DNA of 64,000 nt from Nostoc sp. NMS9 (lineage in GTDB: Bacteria; Cyanobacteriota; Cyanobacteriia; Cyanobacteriales; Nostocaceae), in contig NZ_JABXKL010000009.1 in assembly GCF_017114995.1 (NCBI RefSeq), positions 26,533 through 90,532 on the forward strand, in the 5' to 3' direction. Below are positions 29,846 through 39,300 of this stretch, piece after piece. The number at the start of each line of letters is the position of its first letter. The first letter of the stretch is position 1. Both the position numbers and the translations under genes were made by a program. The notes under the pieces were generated by a model that was not told where the DNA came from, searched no databases, and worked only from the letters and a program-made list of their open reading frames with translations.

Positions 29846-31212
29846 CGCTTCAAAATCTCTTTACGTCGAATAGATACACTTGCTTTTACTAATTCTGGTT
29901 CATCTTGTCCAATAATATCAGCAATTTCCTGAGATAATTGCCTAGCACCATCAAGATTTCCTTCATCAATTAGTCTAAATAACTCATGTAAACGATCTTT
30001 AATTTCTTGTGGACGTGCTGGAACACGCATGAGGTCTTCTAATATCCGATTGCTATCTCTCCCAAAGGAACTTTCTGGTCTTTTAGCAACAACACCTTCG
30101 TCTGTTTTTTCTAGAATGTAAATTCCTTCAGGCTTGACTTGGCTAATAACCTGGGGTGAATGGGTAGTAACAATAAACTGACAATTGGGAAATGTTCTTG
30201 TCAACGCTGAAATAATTTCCCGTTGCCATTTTGGGTGTAGATGTAGTTCAATTTCATCAATTAAAACAACACCGTTACCTTCAAGTGGTTCTGTTAAACC
30301 TGGGTTGGCTATTGCTAATCGTCTTGCTAAATCTCCTACCATTGCCAGCAAGCATTTCTCCCCGTCAGATAGCTGATTAACTATGAGTTTCTCACCTTTT
30401 TTTCTGACAGTCATTTGCAGAGGTGAACGCTCAACCTGCAAGTTTGAGAATTCCGGTATTAATGAAGAGATAGCTTGTCTTACTGCTTCTAATTGTTTGT
30501 CTCTATAATCAGGGTTATCTCTTCGCATTTCATTTTCTAAATCTTCTCGATTCCTAAACCATTCAAAAAATGTTTTGAAGTCTATTCTCCCTCCTGTGAG
30601 TGCCTGCTCATAAGCATCTACTTGTTTAAAAGAAGATACCTTTGAAATTTCTAGGGGCATATCAATAACAGCACGATTAACGGGGTAATAAACTGCTAAA
30701 GGAATATTAGTATCAGCAATAGTTGCTAACTGATTGTTTAAGTTTTCAATAGCTATTTTTAGATATTCTCTTAATCTGGTACGTATTGTATTTGCTATCT
30801 CTGTACCCAGATTTTCACTTTCCATAAAAAGAGTCTCAATTTCAACATTTTTATATTTTTCTAGACTCTCTTTTATTTGCTTTTGTAAATCTAAAATACC
30901 TTTGATATTAGCTTGTAAATCATATTCACTCATTGACCAACTTAATTCTTGTGATTCTATAAGTACAGTAATTTTATTGAGTGTTCTTTCCCGTCCGTTT
31001 GTAACATCTTGCGTAATAAAAAAACGTAAAGACTCGAGTGAGTTTTGCATCTGTCCAGTAAACTGTGTTAGAAGAATAGCAAGACAGTCAAGAATACTCG
31101 ATTTTCCCACGCCGTTGATACCAATAAGTACCGTTGGGACTGTTTCATCGAAATCAAGCATCAAATCGCCGATTCCACGGAAGGATTGCATTTTCAAACG
31201 CGTGATTTTCAT
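29842..31212 (-). CDS. AAA family ATPase (PtuA/OLD-like), ATGA overlap with the HNH gene
   Basis: MKITRLKMQSFRGIGDLMLDFDETVPTVLIGINGVGKSSILDCLAILL (Walker A); NQLSDGEKCLLAMVGDLARRL (signature); GVVLIDEIELHLHPKWQREII (Walker B); QFIVTTHSPQVI. Confidence 0.92.
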   Translation of the reverse strand: MKITRLKMQSFRGIGDLMLDFDETVPTVLIGINGVGKSSILDCLAILLTQFTGQMQNSLESLRFFITQDVTNGRERTLNKITVLIESQELSWSMSEYDLQANIKGILDLQKQIKESLEKYKNVEIETLFMESENLGTEIANTIRTRLREYLKIAIENLNNQLATIADTNIPLAVYYPVNRAVIDMPLEISKVSSFKQVDAYEQALTGGRIDFKTFFEWFRNREDLENEMRRDNPDYRDKQLEAVRQAISSLIPEFSNLQVERSPLQMTVRKKGEKLIVNQLSDGEKCLLAMVGDLARRLAIANPGLTEPLEGNGVVLIDEIELHLHPKWQREIISALTRTFPNCQFIVTTHSPQVISQVKPEGIYILEKTDEGVVAKRPESSFGRDSNRILEDLMRVPARPQEIKDRLHELFRLIDEGNLDGARQLSQEIADIIGQDEPELVKASVSIRRKEILKR

Positions 31213-31217
31213 AATAA

Positions 31218-32135
31218 TTACGCTGATTTTAATTGAATAATACCTTTATCAAAAACGCGATTATCAGTAGCGATCGCACTTATTTCTATTCTATCTTTAT
31301 ACACTTCATAAGAGGCAAAACTTAAATCACTGGTAGAATATCCTGTCCACTCGGAACGCCCTACAGGACGATTACCAGCACCTGCACCACAAATTAAGTA
31401 AGTTGTACCATCAATAGCACGAGTGCGTTCATAATTATGTTCGTGACCATTAATGTAAAGTTGAACGCCGTATTTTTGAAATAGAGGAGTGAAAGTTTTA
31501 ATAAAATCTGGATTACTCCCATACTGACCCGATGAATAAATCGGATGATGACCAAACACTACTTTCCAAGGAGCATTACTCAGACTTAATTCTTTTTCTA
31601 ACCAAGGTAGCTGGTTTTTCCAATCAGCATTACTGTTAGTATCTAAAGCAAAAAATTGCACAGTTCCCCGGCGAAATGTATAGTAACGTCCCTTCATATT
31701 AAAGCCAGCATACTTGACTTGTGGCTCGCCATTCGCAGTACGAATATCGTGATTACCTAAACAAGCCTGAAATTTCACACCTCGCTTGAGCAAACCTTGA
31801 TAGGGACGCTCAAAAACTGCATTAATTTTTTCAATTTCGCCGTTATTATAAATGTTGTCTCCAGCTAAAACGACTAAATCATAAGGATTTTTCTGATGAT
31901 ATACATTCATCGCTCTAGCCACAGCATACTGTCCTTTAGCCCCAGTCCCGGTATCTGCTACAGACACAAAACGTAATAACAAGTCTTTTTTGACTGGGTT
32001 GGCGGCTATAGCTGTTGTTGAATCGCCAATATCAGCACTTTGATGATTTTGATGAGCAAACATCCAGCTTAAAAATCCTGTACTAATGGCGCTGAGGCTA
32101 CTTAAAAATAAAAATTGACGGCGTTTCAGTTTCAT
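31218..32135 (-). CDS. Metallophosphoesterase (purple acid phosphatase-like), secreted
   Basis: VSVADTGTG, VVLAGDNIYNNGE, ACLGNHDIR, VVFGHHPIYSSGQYG, YINGHEHNYER; N-terminal RRQFLF signal. Confidence 0.92.
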   Translation of the reverse strand: MKLKRRQFLFLSSLSAISTGFLSWMFAHQNHQSADIGDSTTAIAANPVKKDLLLRFVSVADTGTGAKGQYAVARAMNVYHQKNPYDLVVLAGDNIYNNGEIEKINAVFERPYQGLLKRGVKFQACLGNHDIRTANGEPQVKYAGFNMKGRYYTFRRGTVQFFALDTNSNADWKNQLPWLEKELSLSNAPWKVVFGHHPIYSSGQYGSNPDFIKTFTPLFQKYGVQLYINGHEHNYERTRAIDGTTYLICGAGAGNRPVGRSEWTGYSTSDLSFASYEVYKDRIEISAIATDNRVFDKGIIQLKSA

Positions 32136-32270
32136 AAGTCACCAAATTTAATAAATAGTTAGTTTAGCGGAAACAATGAGCAATGAAGTGATACATTAAG
32201 GCAAAAGAAGGCAGCACCAGTAATAATGTACGTTGTTTGTCTTTGATTCGCTGCTTTTGGTGAAAGTTCC

Positions 32271-33149
32271 ATGTCACAAGACAATCAGTCAAAACCGACG
32301 GATGAGCAGATAACTCAACCTCCCCAAAAACCTTACCAGAGAGTTCAGCCATTTTGGAAGGCTAAAATTATCCAACTTCTTCAAGGGACGATTGGGGTTT
32401 TAGAAGTAACGGTGGAGAAACTGGAGACAGCACCCCCACCTGGTACTGAAGAAAAACCTGGTTTTTTTCAGCAGCTTCAGTTGTGGTGGGGTGGACTGTT
32501 AAGGACAATCCGCTTGTTTTTACCATCAAATTTGTCAACAAAGTTATCAGATACAGCTTTGACGGGAATTGTTACTGGAGTTGCTGTAATTCTCGTTTGG
32601 ACAACTACGACTATCTTTACTGGTAAACCTGCGGAAGTAGCAACTGTTCCCCCGGTTGAAGAGGTTCCGATACCAACACCAACGGTAACTACTCCACCGG
32701 AGTCAGTCGCACCAGAACCACAACCACCAGAGGAAATTACGCCGCCAGAAGTACAAACTACGCCACCAACGCCGGAACCAGAACCAATTCCTACGCCAAC
32801 GCCAATCCCAACACCAACGCCGACACCAGTCATAGAATTGACACCTGAACAAGCTTTGATTGCGGCTATTGAAAATCAGGTAGTCGAAATTAGCGATCGC
32901 ATTGCCTCTGGTCTGATAAAGTCAATTCAAGCCAACTTCCGTACAAGTAACTTGACTGTCAAAATTAATGATGATTGGTACAATCTCAATGAATCTCAGC
33001 AAGACAAACTAGCTGCGGAGATATTACAACGCTCTCAAGAACTTGATTTTACTCATTTAGAAATTATCGACTCCCAAAATAGACTCATAGCTCGTAACCC
33101 GGTTGTTGGGACTGAGATAGTAATTTTTAAACGGCAAACAGCAAGTTAA
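32271..33149 (+). CDS. Hypothetical membrane protein with TM and Pro/Thr-rich linker
   Basis: TM segment TALTGIVTGVAVILVWTTTTIF followed by PTPTVTTPPESVAPEPQPPEEITPPE...; conserved-looking C-terminal domain. Confidence 0.75.
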   Translation: MSQDNQSKPTDEQITQPPQKPYQRVQPFWKAKIIQLLQGTIGVLEVTVEKLETAPPPGTEEKPGFFQQLQLWWGGLLRTIRLFLPSNLSTKLSDTALTGIVTGVAVILVWTTTTIFTGKPAEVATVPPVEEVPIPTPTVTTPPESVAPEPQPPEEITPPEVQTTPPTPEPEPIPTPTPIPTPTPTPVIELTPEQALIAAIENQVVEISDRIASGLIKSIQANFRTSNLTVKINDDWYNLNESQQDKLAAEILQRSQELDFTHLEIIDSQNRLIARNPVVGTEIVIFKRQTAS

Positions 33150-33274
33150 AATAATTCGTAATGACGCTCTCTTCGAGACGCTAAAAGCGTAGCTTGCTTC
33201 TCTATAAGAGTACGCAGACTCGCTACCGCTGCGCTAACGTAATTCGTAATTTAGACGTTTAACTTTAAGTATTT

Positions 33275-34105
33275 ATGTTAGACAATGTTTCGCTATTGCT
33301 CAAAGCTTGTGAAAACTTAAACATCAGCTATGAAATTTTTCATCCTTCTGAAAACTTAATCAAAATTAAACTCAATAATAAACACCATTATTTTTGCAAC
33401 TATAGCACTCCGTTAATTAATCAAGCAGTAGCATACCTGATAAAAGACAAGGAGTACACTTACCACGTTTTAAATAAAAAAGTTAAACTTCCTCGGACAG
33501 TAGGTTTTCTTTCTCCTTTTTGTGACATACAGTATAAAGTTTACTTAAGATTTCCAAGTATTCAAGATATCCTATTAGATATTAAAGAAAAATTTGAAAC
33601 ACCAGTGATTGTAAAAAGAAATTCTGGTTCTAGTGGACATAACGTTTTTTTATGCCAGAATACAGATGAAATTGAAACTGCTTTAAAAGAGATTTTTAAT
33701 ATTAATCATAAGTATGACTACGTTGCGATCGCTCAAGAATTTATTCACATTAAATCTGAATATAGAGCCGTTTTTTTAAATAAAGAGTTAGTTCTGCTGT
33801 ATGAAAAAGATATAAGTGATGCAGAGTTTGCGGGGAACCTTAGCCCTCTGCACTGGAATGGTGCAAAAGCAAAGTATATCAACGATCCCCAAATATTGTC
33901 AGAGATTGCTAATTTTGCTAAACCAATTTTTGAAGAATTAGACCTTGATTATGGTGGTTTAGATATAGTCTTAGATCGAGATAATCAATATTGGTTGATT
34001 GAAGTCAATTCTCACCCAAATTATAGTATTTTTACTAGAGACAATGGAGAGGAGCCTGTGTTGAAAATCTTTGAAAAAATGCTAATTAGCCTAGCTTCAA
34101 AATAA
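33275..34105 (+). CDS. ATP-grasp family ligase-like protein
   Basis: ETPVIVKRNSGSSGHNVFLCQN, EFIHIKSEYRAVFLNKELVLLYEK, LDLDYGGLDIVLDRDNQYWLIEVNSHPNYSIF. Confidence 0.8.
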   Translation: MLDNVSLLLKACENLNISYEIFHPSENLIKIKLNNKHHYFCNYSTPLINQAVAYLIKDKEYTYHVLNKKVKLPRTVGFLSPFCDIQYKVYLRFPSIQDILLDIKEKFETPVIVKRNSGSSGHNVFLCQNTDEIETALKEIFNINHKYDYVAIAQEFIHIKSEYRAVFLNKELVLLYEKDISDAEFAGNLSPLHWNGAKAKYINDPQILSEIANFAKPIFEELDLDYGGLDIVLDRDNQYWLIEVNSHPNYSIFTRDNGEEPVLKIFEKMLISLASK

Positions 34106-34235
34106 AAAATTCACTACTTTGATTAGCTAATATATCGGTTTGCAGTTGAGTCCACTACAGACCTAACTCCCAATCCTAACCCTTGTAGCGTTGGAGAGTA
34201 AGACTCAAAGGCTCCAAACTCCAAACTCCTAACTC

Positions 34236-36275
34236 CTAACTCCTAACTCTCATAGTCTGAGTTGGTATCCATACAGTAAAAATCGAGCCAATGCTTACAG
34301 TTGATTCTACTTCAATTCGACCGCGATGGAGTTCTACAAGTTGTTTAGTTAAAGCTAGTCCAAGACCGGTACCTTCGTAGCGGCGGCGATAGGGTGTATC
34401 GAGTTGTTGAAATTTCTCAAACAGTAATGGTAATTGTTCCTCAGGAATGCCAATCCCGGTATCTTCCACTTGAAAAATAGCAGTATTATCTTCCACCCAA
34501 AGACGTAAAGTAACGCTACCACTTTCAGGGGTAAATTTAATCGCATTAGTTAACAGATTCCAGAGTATTTGTTCTACTCGTTTTGCATCGCCGATAAAGC
34601 GATCGCACCTGGGATTGATTTGCAAATCAAGGTTAAGATTAATTTGTTCGCTCGTTGCTTTTTTTTGCAGTGACCTTATAGCATTTTCGGCAACATTCAC
34701 CAAAGAAAATTCTGAAATATTTAAAGCTGTCTTACCAGCCTCGATTTGCGATAAATCGAGAATGTCATTAATCATTTCTAATAAATGTTCTCCACTGTCG
34801 TGGATGGTTTGCAGATAACCTCGTTGTCGTTGACTCAATTCACCCAAAGGCCAGCGTAATAACGTCGAAGACATCCCAATCACATAAGTTAAAGGCGTGA
34901 GCAATTCATGACTGATAGTAGCGAGAAACTCACTTCTGAGACGGTTAGCAGCTTCGGCGGCGAGGAGAGCATCACGTAGGGCCATTGTGCGCTCAATAAC
35001 TCGTTGTTCGAGATTTTGTTTTTCTTGGGTGAGCGTTTGCATTAACTCAGCTTGGTGAATAGCGATCGCTAATTGTTCTGCGATTGCAACCAGCAAGTTT
35101 TTTTCGCTATCACTCCACTCGTGAGGACGATCGCACTGATGAGCAATCAGCAATCCCCACAGTTTGTCCTCAAACATAATCGGTGCAGCCAACTTAGCCC
35201 TAACTTGACATTTCCTTAAAAAATGCAACAGACACTCTTCCAGAGCATAAGTTTTTTCGATATCATCCACAGCTAAAGTAAAACCTTGCCGATACTTCTC
35301 CCAACACTGAGAGGTTCGGATAAAACAATTTTTTTCTGTGTAATTCAACACCGATGTAATAGTATCTGTAGCACGAGCTTCATAGACAATATAACCTCCA
35401 TATTTTTGGCAGTCTTTTAGTAGAGGTTGATTATTGACTGATACAAAAGGCGAGTGTTTACCGTTGTTCTCGTGTATAGAAAAATAGATTTTGGCAGGTT
35501 CCCTAACTGATAGTTCCATACCTGTTAGCAGTGCCGTTTCATTCAGGGGAATAGTGTCAGACTGGTATTGTTGAGCCTTAACTTGGGAACCTGCAAATTT
35601 ATAGATTACTAATCTGTCTAATTCCAAAAACTCACGCACCTGTGTAATTGCCGTTGCCATAATGACCGGCAAATCTAGGCTTTTGCGGATCTGCGTTGTT
35701 ACCTGATTTAACAACCGCTCTTGAGAAATCTGTTTTTTTAAAGCATCTTCCACTGGCTGACAGATATAAACTGCTGGCCCAATTGGGCTTGGAGGTGCTA
35801 TTATTTCTTGGTTTGGCTGAGTTAGGAGATATTCTAATAACAAAAGCGAGAATTGACTTTGGAGTGTGGCATCATTGGGTCTAATAATTTGCTGATAGCG
35901 TTCGAGATTTTGGTGAGTATAAGAATCGCACTCAAACAAGTCTCTCAATTCGCAGACAAAAGAAGCGATCGCCTCCAAATTAAACGTCAACTGAGCATTG
36001 ATTTCTGAGTAAAGTCCTTGCCCCCCTGCCCCTCTGCTCCCCTGCTCCTCCTCAAAGTCTCCTACCAAGAGCGCACTAAACTGCTCAGAAACCACTAGCG
36101 TAAACCTTTGCCTTTGCCACTCCACAGGTATACCAATTCGGACTAACACAGCTTCTGTCAACACCAGAGTGGCACTTCCCACTGTTTGAGCCATCTGTTC
36201 TAACAATTCCCCAAGCTGATTAAATACAACAATAGGCAAGGTTCGAGAAAAGCTCAAATCAGCAGAACTAAGCAT
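34236..36275 (-). CDS. GAF-domain sensor histidine kinase
   Basis: GAF region (LAAPIMFEDKLWGLLIAHQCDRPHEWSDSEKNLLVAIAEQLAIAI); ATISHELLTPLTYVIGMSSTLL; GTGLGLALTKQLVELHRGRI. Confidence 0.92.
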   Translation of the reverse strand: MLSSADLSFSRTLPIVVFNQLGELLEQMAQTVGSATLVLTEAVLVRIGIPVEWQRQRFTLVVSEQFSALLVGDFEEEQGSRGAGGQGLYSEINAQLTFNLEAIASFVCELRDLFECDSYTHQNLERYQQIIRPNDATLQSQFSLLLLEYLLTQPNQEIIAPPSPIGPAVYICQPVEDALKKQISQERLLNQVTTQIRKSLDLPVIMATAITQVREFLELDRLVIYKFAGSQVKAQQYQSDTIPLNETALLTGMELSVREPAKIYFSIHENNGKHSPFVSVNNQPLLKDCQKYGGYIVYEARATDTITSVLNYTEKNCFIRTSQCWEKYRQGFTLAVDDIEKTYALEECLLHFLRKCQVRAKLAAPIMFEDKLWGLLIAHQCDRPHEWSDSEKNLLVAIAEQLAIAIHQAELMQTLTQEKQNLEQRVIERTMALRDALLAAEAANRLRSEFLATISHELLTPLTYVIGMSSTLLRWPLGELSQRQRGYLQTIHDSGEHLLEMINDILDLSQIEAGKTALNISEFSLVNVAENAIRSLQKKATSEQINLNLDLQINPRCDRFIGDAKRVEQILWNLLTNAIKFTPESGSVTLRLWVEDNTAIFQVEDTGIGIPEEQLPLLFEKFQQLDTPYRRRYEGTGLGLALTKQLVELHRGRIEVESTVSIGSIFTVWIPTQTMRVRS

Positions 36276-36369
36276 TTTCAGTCGTTTTGGTAAGAGGGGG
36301 CTGAATCCAGGGAAAAAAGTTTGTTTTGATTATTTACTAACCAACAACTTAAAACGGTAACACAGGATT

Positions 36370-39300
36370 ATGCATCGTATAAGTAGCACATCGGGTGGAT
36401 GGAATCAGTCAGAGGGTTTAATTTTTTTAGAACAAACTCCCGCGCCTTTCGTGTTGATTACGGCTGCTGATACTGACATTCAAACCTTGGCAGCTGCGGT
36501 GACAAAATTACCCGCAGGCTTTCCTGCATTAAGAGTCGCCAACCTGTTGCAGTTACAGCAACAATTAAGCATAGATACTTATGGAGAACAAGTTTTAGAA
36601 CTTGCCCAAGTCATTATTTTGCGCCTATTAGGAGGACGTTCTTACTGGGGTTATGGATTAGAAGTAGTGCAAGAAATTGTGCAACGTAATGGTAGAACCC
36701 TCATTGTAATGCCAGGGGATGACGCTTTTGATCCCGATTTAATTTCCCAGTCTACCGTGCCCTTGGGTGTTGTTAACCAGGTATGGCAGTATTTTAGCGA
36801 AGGCGGCGTGGAAAATTTCGTTAATGCTCTGCAATTTATCTCCGATAGTTGCTTATTAACTGCATATAATCCCCCGCCACCACAGCCAATTCCGCGCGTG
36901 GGATTGTATGAGTGGGGAGTGGGGGAGCAGGGGAGCAGGGGAGCAGAGGAGCAGGGGGGCAGGGGAGAGTTAGAACTTTGTTCATCCACCTTTGAACTGG
37001 ATTCATCCACCTCAGAACTCCGTTCATCCACCTTTGAACTGGATTCATCCACCTCAGAATCTCAAGGGTTCCAATGCCCAATGCCCCATGCCCAATGCCC
37101 CATGCCCAAAATCGGCATCCTTTTCTACCGCGCTCATTATTTAGCGGGGAATACTAAAGTAATTGATGCTTTATGCGAAGCTTTGGTACAGAAAAATTTA
37201 CAACCAGTGCCAGTATTTGTTTCTTCATTGCGTGAACCTGATGTGCAAGTTGAGTTGAGTGAATTTTTTCAACCCAAAGAAGCTGAATCAATCGCTGTGC
37301 TGCTAAATACCACCAGTTTTTCTCTAGCACGCTTGGAAAGCGAAACACCCCAAACCGACCTGTGGCAAAAATTAGATGTGCCTGTGTTGCAGGTGATCCT
37401 CAGTGGCGGGTCAATTGAGCAGTGGGAATCACAGTTTCAAGGGCTTTCTCCCCGCGATATTGGGATGAATGTGGCGCTACCAGAAGTAGATGGGCGGATT
37501 ATTACTCGTGCTGTTTCTTTTAAAGCATTGCAAACTCGTAATCCCCATTTAGAGACAGATGTGGTAATTTATGAACCAGTGAGCGATCGCATCGAGTTCG
37601 TTGCTAAACTAGCAGCAAATTGGGCGCGTCTACGTTCCAAACCACCCCAAGAACGGCGAATTGCCCTGATTCTGGCAAACTACCCCAACCGCAATGGCCG
37701 CCTCGCCAATGGTGTGGGACTCGACACCCCAGCTAGTTGTGTAGAAATCCTGCAAGCTTTACATCAGGCTGGGTATGAAGTAGAAAATCCACCTGCTCAA
37801 GGAGACGAGTTGATTCAACGGCTGACAGATGGTGTAACTAACGATCCGGAAGGTCAAGAATGGCTTCCGGTACACCAAAGTGTTTCTTGGGAAGAATATC
37901 AAGAATATTTCGCTTCTTTGCCGCCAGTAGTTCAGCAGGGTATTAGTGAACGGTGGGGAAATTTAGAGCAAGGGAGCAATCAAGAATTATTCCCCCCTGC
38001 CCCTCTGCCCCCCTGTCCCTCTGCCTCTATCCCCGTTCCTGGAATTCAACTCGGCAACATCTTCGTGGGAATTCAGCCAGCAAGGGGTTATGATAATGAC
38101 CCCAGTTTGAATTATCATGCGCCGGATTTAGAACCAACCCATGCTTATTTAGCTTTCTACTATTGGGTAAGAAAATGTTTTGGTGCTGATGCTGTAGTTC
38201 ATGTAGGGAAACACGGAAATCTAGAATGGCTACCGGGTAAAAGTGTGGCTTTATCGAGTAATTGTTATCCAGAAGTGGCTTTTGGCGCACTTCCCCATCT
38301 GTACCCGTTTATTGTCAATGACCCTGGTGAAGGTTCCCAAGCCAAACGTCGCGCTCAAGCGGTGATTATAGATCACCTCACGCCACCGATGACTCGCGCG
38401 CAACTCTACGGTTCTTTACAACAGTTAGAAAATTTAATTGATGAGTATTATGAAGCCGACAGTTTAGATCCTTCACGTTTGCCAGTGATTCGCGATCGCA
38501 TCCACGAACTGGTAATCAAAGAAAATCTCCATCTAGATTTAGGAATCCAAAATGAAACAGAAATTTTTAATTCTGAATCTTTAATTTTGAATTCCATTGG
38601 TGGCTATCTTTGTGAATTAAAAGAAGCCCAAATCCGCGATGGGTTGCATATTTTTGGACAATGTCCCCAAGGAAGGCAATTAAGGGATTTAATAGTAGCG
38701 ATCGCTCGCATCCCCAATCGCCATTCTTCAGGAATTACCCGCGCCATAGCTCAAGATTGGGGACTAGACTTCGATCCCCTCACAGCAGATTTGTCAATGA
38801 CTAGTGGTGAATACTCAATAGTCAATGGTACAGAATGCCGTACCCTCGGTGATATCGTCGAAGTCTTAGAAGAACACGCCGCCCTCTTAGTCGAACAACT
38901 AATAAATCAGGATTCAGAATTCAGAATTCAGAATTCAGAATTTAGAAATCAGGAATCTTGTACAGACGCGATGAATCGCGTCTCTACCTGGATACGCGAT
39001 CGCCTACTTCCCGCCTTACAACAAACCCACGAAGAAATCACCCATTTATTACACGGACTCGATGGCGGATATGTCCCAAGCGCTCCATCTGGCGCACCCA
39101 CACGCGGCCGCCCAGAAGTTCTCCCAACAGGGAGAAACTTTTATTCTGTCGATATTCGTGCCATTCCCACAGAGACAGCTTGGGATATCGGCAGAAAAGC
39201 TGCTGAAACCCTCGTTGAATATTACACTCAAGAGCATGGTGAATATCCCAAAACACTAGGTTTATCAATGTGGGGAACAGCCACCATGAGGACAGGCGGT

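Noticed and set aside
29204-31212. Complete retron defence system
   Set aside because: AAA + TIGR02646-like HNH is the effector pair of some retrons, but no reverse transcriptase or msr/msd region is visible beside it; the group II intron RT is about 32 kb away and belongs to another family.
32477-32833. Glycine/valine-rich minus-strand ORF
   Set aside because: Antisense translation of the Pro/Thr-rich linker of 32271..33149.
36651-37081. Minus-strand serine/tryptophan-rich ORFs within cobN
   Set aside because: Antisense of the repeat insertion in cobN.
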